Assembly: GCA_017614625.1 (NCBI GenBank)
Contig: JAGABK010000123.1
Coordinates: 1-9,712 of the forward strand
Source of the DNA: Spirochaetales bacterium
GTDB taxonomy: Bacteria > Spirochaetota > Spirochaetia > Sphaerochaetales > Sphaerochaetaceae
Length of the DNA: 9,712 nt
Direction of reading: 5' to 3'
In this document: one piece after another, positions 6,648-9,712 of the stretch
Position numbering within the stretch: position 1 is the stretch's first letter
Layout of the letters: the number at the start of each line of letters is the position of its first letter
Notes under the pieces: generated by a model
What the model was told of the DNA's origin: nothing
The model's input: the letters and a program-made list of their open reading frames with translations, nothing else
The model's database searches: none
Made by a program: the position numbers and the translations under genes

Positions 6648-6677
6648 ATTCTAGCATCCGGCCGTGCAGGAGTGCAA
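6648..6677 (-). promoter_or_regulatory. Predicted promoter for ruvB-queA
   Basis: On the minus strand, TTGCAC (6677-6672), 18-bp spacer, TAGAAT (6653-6648; five of six consensus bases), with TGC just before the -10 box. The -35 box is identical to that of adk, and the -10 region (ATGCTAGAAT versus ATGCTAGTAT) differs at one base. It lies in the 63-bp gap after the last permease gene. Transcription would begin near 6641. Confidence 0.6.
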
Positions 6678-6680
6678 GAA

Positions 6681-7523
6681 TCAGCCCTTCACGGATCCTT
6701 CGGTCATTCCGGAAATCAGGTAGTCCTCTCCGAGCACGAACGCGATGACCGGGATGATCAGCGAGAACATGGCGAAGGCAAGCAGTCTTCCGTAAGGCGG
6801 AATCATGTCCGGCCTGATCATCTGGTTTATTCCGACCTGGATGGTGTACATGTTCTGCTTCCTGGCGACCAGGATCGGCCACAGATAGGCATTGTACTCC
6901 TCGATGAAGACCATGAGGGCGACGGATGCGATGGACGGAACCGCCAGGGGCATGACGAACCTGAACAGGTACTTCATGTCGCCGCAGCCGTCAACTATGG
7001 CGGCCTCATGCATTTCCTTGGGGATGGTCTTGTAGTACTGCCTGAAGAGGAAAATGGACTTTCCGCCTGCGAAATTGATCACCGCAAGGCCCAGATACGT
7101 ATTCAGAAGCCCCAGCCTCCTGACCGTAAGGAAGTTGGTTATCGTGATCACCTGCGCAGGAACCATCATTCCTATCAGGACCAGCGTGAACAGGAAGTTC
7201 TTTCCCTTGAAATCGAAATATGCGAAGACATAGGCGGAAAGCGAAGAGAACAGCACCTGCACCGTAATGACAAGCAGACAGTCGATCAGCGAAGTCTTCA
7301 GATAGCTGAAGACAGGCAGCGACTGGGCAAGCAGCTTGTAATTGTTGAAGGATGCCGTGTTCCTGATTGTCTGAAGCGTGGGCAGCTTGAGCAGTTCCTG
7401 GTCGGGCACGAAGCTGAAGATGAGTCCTACGAACAGCGGGCTGATGAAAAGCAGTCCGATGATGACCTTCACGACCACACTGATGACAGTTCTCTGATTA
7501 TGTGTGAGGTATTTGCTTTTCAT
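6681..7523 (-). CDS. Carbohydrate ABC transporter permease, MalG/UgpE-like
   Basis: Inner-membrane subunit of a sugar-type ABC importer. It has 280 residues, the usual length, with about six hydrophobic segments (roughly 14-38, 76-101, 109-130, 143-160, 195-218, 248-268). The EAA loop that docks on the ATPase is EAAIVDGCGDMKYLFRF followed by VMPL (173-193). The length and the short N-terminus fit the MalG/UgpE partner. The end, SGMTEGSVKG, matches the family's typical G-x-x-x-G-A-V-K-G terminus. ATG at 7523 overlaps the stop of the upstream permease gene by 4 bases (ATGA), so the two are translated together. It is the last gene of the importer operon. No ATPase follows, so a shared ATPase encoded elsewhere is likely, as with MsmX-type systems. 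Substrate cannot be read from the sequence. Confidence 0.93.
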   Translation of the reverse strand: MKSKYLTHNQRTVISVVVKVIIGLLFISPLFVGLIFSFVPDQELLKLPTLQTIRNTASFNNYKLLAQSLPVFSYLKTSLIDCLLVITVQVLFSSLSAYVFAYFDFKGKNFLFTLVLIGMMVPAQVITITNFLTVRRLGLLNTYLGLAVINFAGGKSIFLFRQYYKTIPKEMHEAAIVDGCGDMKYLFRFVMPLAVPSIASVALMVFIEEYNAYLWPILVARKQNMYTIQVGINQMIRPDMIPPYGRLLAFAMFSLIIPVIAFVLGEDYLISGMTEGSVKG

Positions 7524-8416
7524 TGATAGAACACCGCCTTCTTCTCGAAATAGAACTGGACCCTTGAGACAAGGAACACCAGCAGGCAGAGGATCAGGGA
7601 GTATATGCAGCCTGTCTCATATCTCTCCCTTTCAAAGGCGTATTTGTACAGCTTGACCAGAAGCGTCGACAGCGGCGAGTCGTCCGTTCCGACAAGGATC
7701 TTGATCATGGTGAACGATTTGAATGCGGTGATTATGTTCAGGAAGATGACGAAGAAGACCTGCGGCGAAGCGATCGGCAGATAGAGGCTGAAGAACTTGC
7801 GCAGCGGACTTACTCCGTCGAGCTCGGCGCATTCGAGGAGCTCGTTGGGGACATTCCTGAAACCGACGAGAAGATAGATGAAACTGGGACCGCAGTTGGC
7901 CCAGATTACAATGAACACGACCACGGGGAACAGCGTCTTTCCGGACAGCCAGATGTTGTTGGTTCCCAGCATTGCGTTCATTATTCCGTATTTGCTGAAT
8001 ATGTAGGCGAAAATCGACGCCATGGGCGCGGTTGCGAGCGCCATGGGCAATGCGAACATGGTCTGGTAGATTCTCGATCCCTTGACCATTTTCACGCTTA
8101 TGTAGGACAGGATCAGGGCAAGGGCGAAAGTGCCCACGCCTATGCTCCCGCAGTATTTCAGGGTTATTATGAGCGAATCCCGGAATTCTTTCGAAGTCAG
8201 GACCTTTTTCCACATTCTAAGACCGACGAAGGTTCCGGCATGTCCCATCGAGTCGGTGGCGTAGAATGAAAGACGCACACTGTTGATGAACGGATAGAAA
8301 ATGAAAATGACCATGACGGTCATCGATGGAATCAGAAGCAGATAAGGAAGCAGCCGGAACTGATTCTTCCTGTACGGCGGTACCGAAATCGTCGCCGCCT
8401 TTCTTGAAGCACCCAT
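7520..8416 (-). CDS. Carbohydrate ABC transporter permease, MalF/UgpA-like
   Basis: First permease of the importer, 298 residues, as expected for UgpA-like subunits. A cytoplasmic N-terminus (1-20) is followed by a segment at about 23-46 and the family pattern LLLIPSMTVMVIFIFYPF (26-43). Further membrane spans lie at about 84-108, 117-140, 162-184, 217-240 and 270-288. The EAA loop reads ECAELDGVSPLRKFFSLYLP (195-214); Cys196 replaces the first alanine. ATG at 8416 has an AGGAG site 9 bases upstream. It follows the binding-protein gene after a 91-bp gap that contains a strong hairpin, and overlaps the next permease by 4 bp. Confidence 0.93.
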   Translation of the reverse strand: MGASRKAATISVPPYRKNQFRLLPYLLLIPSMTVMVIFIFYPFINSVRLSFYATDSMGHAGTFVGLRMWKKVLTSKEFRDSLIITLKYCGSIGVGTFALALILSYISVKMVKGSRIYQTMFALPMALATAPMASIFAYIFSKYGIMNAMLGTNNIWLSGKTLFPVVVFIVIWANCGPSFIYLLVGFRNVPNELLECAELDGVSPLRKFFSLYLPIASPQVFFVIFLNIITAFKSFTMIKILVGTDDSPLSTLLVKLYKYAFERERYETGCIYSLILCLLVFLVSRVQFYFEKKAVFYQ

Positions 8417-8447
8417 TTTTCCATACTCCTTTTTTCGTCAGATACAA

Positions 8448-8484
8448 CAGGGATTCAGGACGTCCGGAGACGCCTGAATCCCTG
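8448..8484 (-). promoter_or_regulatory. Strong intercistronic hairpin between binding-protein and permease genes
   Basis: CAGGGATTCAGG (8448-8459) pairs perfectly with CCTGAATCCCTG (8473-8484). The inner stem CGTC/GACG closes a CGGA tetraloop, and the only flaw is a bulged A at 8460. The hairpin begins 23 nt after the binding-protein stop on the minus strand. It is followed by TTGTAT rather than a run of T, so full termination is unlikely. By analogy with malE-malF-type operons, it probably protects the upstream mRNA and lowers permease expression, or acts as a leaky terminator. Confidence 0.75.
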
Positions 8485-8507
8485 AAACCGAATCAATGAT
8501 CAGACTA

Positions 8508-9712
8508 TCAGAGAACGACTCCTGCCTGCAGGAAGTACATGTCCCTTGTCTCTTCGGCAGCCTTGCACAGCTGTGACCAGGCCTCTTCCGCCGTGAGCAC
8601 GGAACCTTCCTTGACGAGATTGGTCAGGATGCTCTTGTACTCGTTGGAGAAATCTCCGTGATAGGCAAGAAGCGGCATCGTAAGACCGTACTCGGTGTTG
8701 TTCTGGATATCGATGACCTGATTCATGTACGGATACTTCTTCAGGTACTCCTGGTATGTCGGATAATCCCTTGCGGCAACGACTGTCGGTGTGTAACCAA
8801 CTCCGAGAGCGGTACCTGCGGAATACTCGGGCTACTCAAGCCACTTGACGAAGAGCCATGAACCGTATTCCTTCCACGGATCGTCGACATCGCAGACCAT
8901 TGCGAAGATTCCTCCGGGCGACTGGCCGAGGTTCGTCTTGCCTTCGCGGACCGTCGGCGAGCAGATGAACTGCCAGTTGATGTTCTCGGAAGCCTTTGCG
9001 AACTGTGAGAAGTAGTCGAGATACATGGGATAGAAAGCGATCTCGCCGTTTCCGAACATCTGGATGGCGTCTCCTCTGGGAACATCGGTCTGGACCAGAA
9101 GTCCGGCATCCCTCATGTTCTGCCAGAATGTGAACCACTGGATGACCGCTTCCTTGGCATCGCCCTCACCGAAGAAGTACTTGTCGGGGATTCCGTCTCT
9201 TCCGTTGTTGTAGTTGAAGAGCTCGATTCCCTCGGACCTGACGGCGAAGTTGAACGGGTCGATGTGGATGTAGGTGTACATCGGTGTATTGCAGACGCCC
9301 TGCTCCTTCATCTTCAGACATGCATTGTAGACATCCTTGTAGCTCTTGATGTCCTCGGGCTTCATTCCGACCGCAGCGAGCATGTCGGTGTTGGTGAAAA
9401 GTCCAACTGCGACGTTTCCGATGGGGAACATCTGCCACTCGCCGTTTCTGACGCAGATTGCGGATGTGTTGGCGATGAATCCGGAGGTGTCGTAGTTCTC
9501 GTAATCGATGAACTCCTGAAGAGGAACATAGAGGTTCAGGTCGGGAATCCTGTCATCGATGTGGGGATTGATGTACTTCGACGACTGGTTTCCGGTTGTC
9601 TGGATGATATTGGGTCTGTCGGCGGGTGTGGATGAGAGCATCTTTCCCTGGACGCCGTCCGTGAAGACGACGGTGACATGGTACTGGGACTGGCTGGCGT
9701 TGAAGTCTGCGG
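8508..9712 (-). pseudogene. ABC transporter solute-binding protein gene, interrupted by one in-frame TAG; N-terminus beyond window edge
   Basis: Periplasmic or lipid-anchored sugar-binding protein of the SBP_bac_1/UgpB type, first gene of the importer operon as seen here. The visible frame starts at 9710 with ADFNASQSQYHVTVVF, the typical first strand after the signal peptide. The methionine at 9641 is internal, so start and signal peptide lie to the right. Family-like stretches are PIGNVAVGLFTNTDML, MFGNGEIAFYP, QSPGGIFAM and WLFVKWLE. After 292 visible residues a TAG (8834-8832) interrupts. The same frame then continues for 107 codons with the expected C-terminus (PEYSAGTALGVGYTPTVVA, later TAEEAWSQL) to TGA at 8508. 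There is no frameshift. If the stop is real and terminates, the product loses about a quarter of the protein and is probably inactive. Suppression or a sequencing error would leave it intact. Confidence 0.85.
8832..8834 (-). other. In-frame amber codon inside the solute-binding protein gene
   Basis: The codon context is GAG TAG CCC, between KWLE and PEYSAG. Related binding proteins commonly have serine or threonine before PE here. One base change from TCG (Ser) gives TAG. No complete gene in the window uses TAG as its stop. Confidence 0.8.

Noticed and set aside
8508..8726. Separate 72-residue gene starting at ATG 8726
   Set aside because: It is the tail of the solute-binding protein frame. 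The frame stays open back to the TAG at 8832, and the residues in between match the family.

Overview
The window looks like chromosomal DNA of a GC-rich bacterium, most likely a spirochaete (Spirochaetota, perhaps the Treponema/Sphaerochaeta side). This rests on my memory of how the RuvB core, the long uracil phosphoribosyltransferase-like protein and the DisA_N-like protein read in that phylum. No search was run, so I hold it at about 0.6. Genes are packed tightly, and nearly all visible genes end in TGA (one TAA). I see no rRNA, tRNA, CRISPR array, insertion sequence or phage gene.

Left part (1-3244): two divergent units share one 148-bp promoter region. Leftward run adk (adenylate kinase) and, six bases further on, an MFS transporter cut by the left edge. 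Rightward run a 357-residue uracil phosphoribosyltransferase-like gene and an overlapping TPR lipoprotein gene that starts on TTG. The two predicted promoters point outward and their -35 boxes overlap. The adk leader carries a 24-bp near-perfect inverted repeat.

Middle part (3263-6617, all leftward): ruvB (Holliday-junction branch-migration motor) and queA (tRNA queuosine synthesis) form a short operon with its own promoter and a TTG start on ruvB. After queA comes a separately promoted gene for a 369-residue protein. Its C-terminal third carries the two hallmark motifs of diadenylate cyclase (DisA_N) domains, DGA and GTRHR, behind a long uncharacterised N-terminal region. It converges on the lipoprotein gene with only 18 bp between them.

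Right part (6681-9712, all leftward): a carbohydrate-type ABC importer operon in the usual order of solute-binding protein, MalF/UgpA-like permease and MalG/UgpE-like permease. The permease genes overlap by 4 bp. A strong hairpin sits between the binding-protein gene and the first permease gene, where it could set their relative expression. The binding-protein gene is cut by the right edge and broken by a single in-frame TAG, after which the same frame encodes a well-formed C-terminus. No ATPase gene is present.

The observations most worth following up are the DisA_N-like protein, the in-frame TAG, and the shared adk/upp control region with its palindrome.
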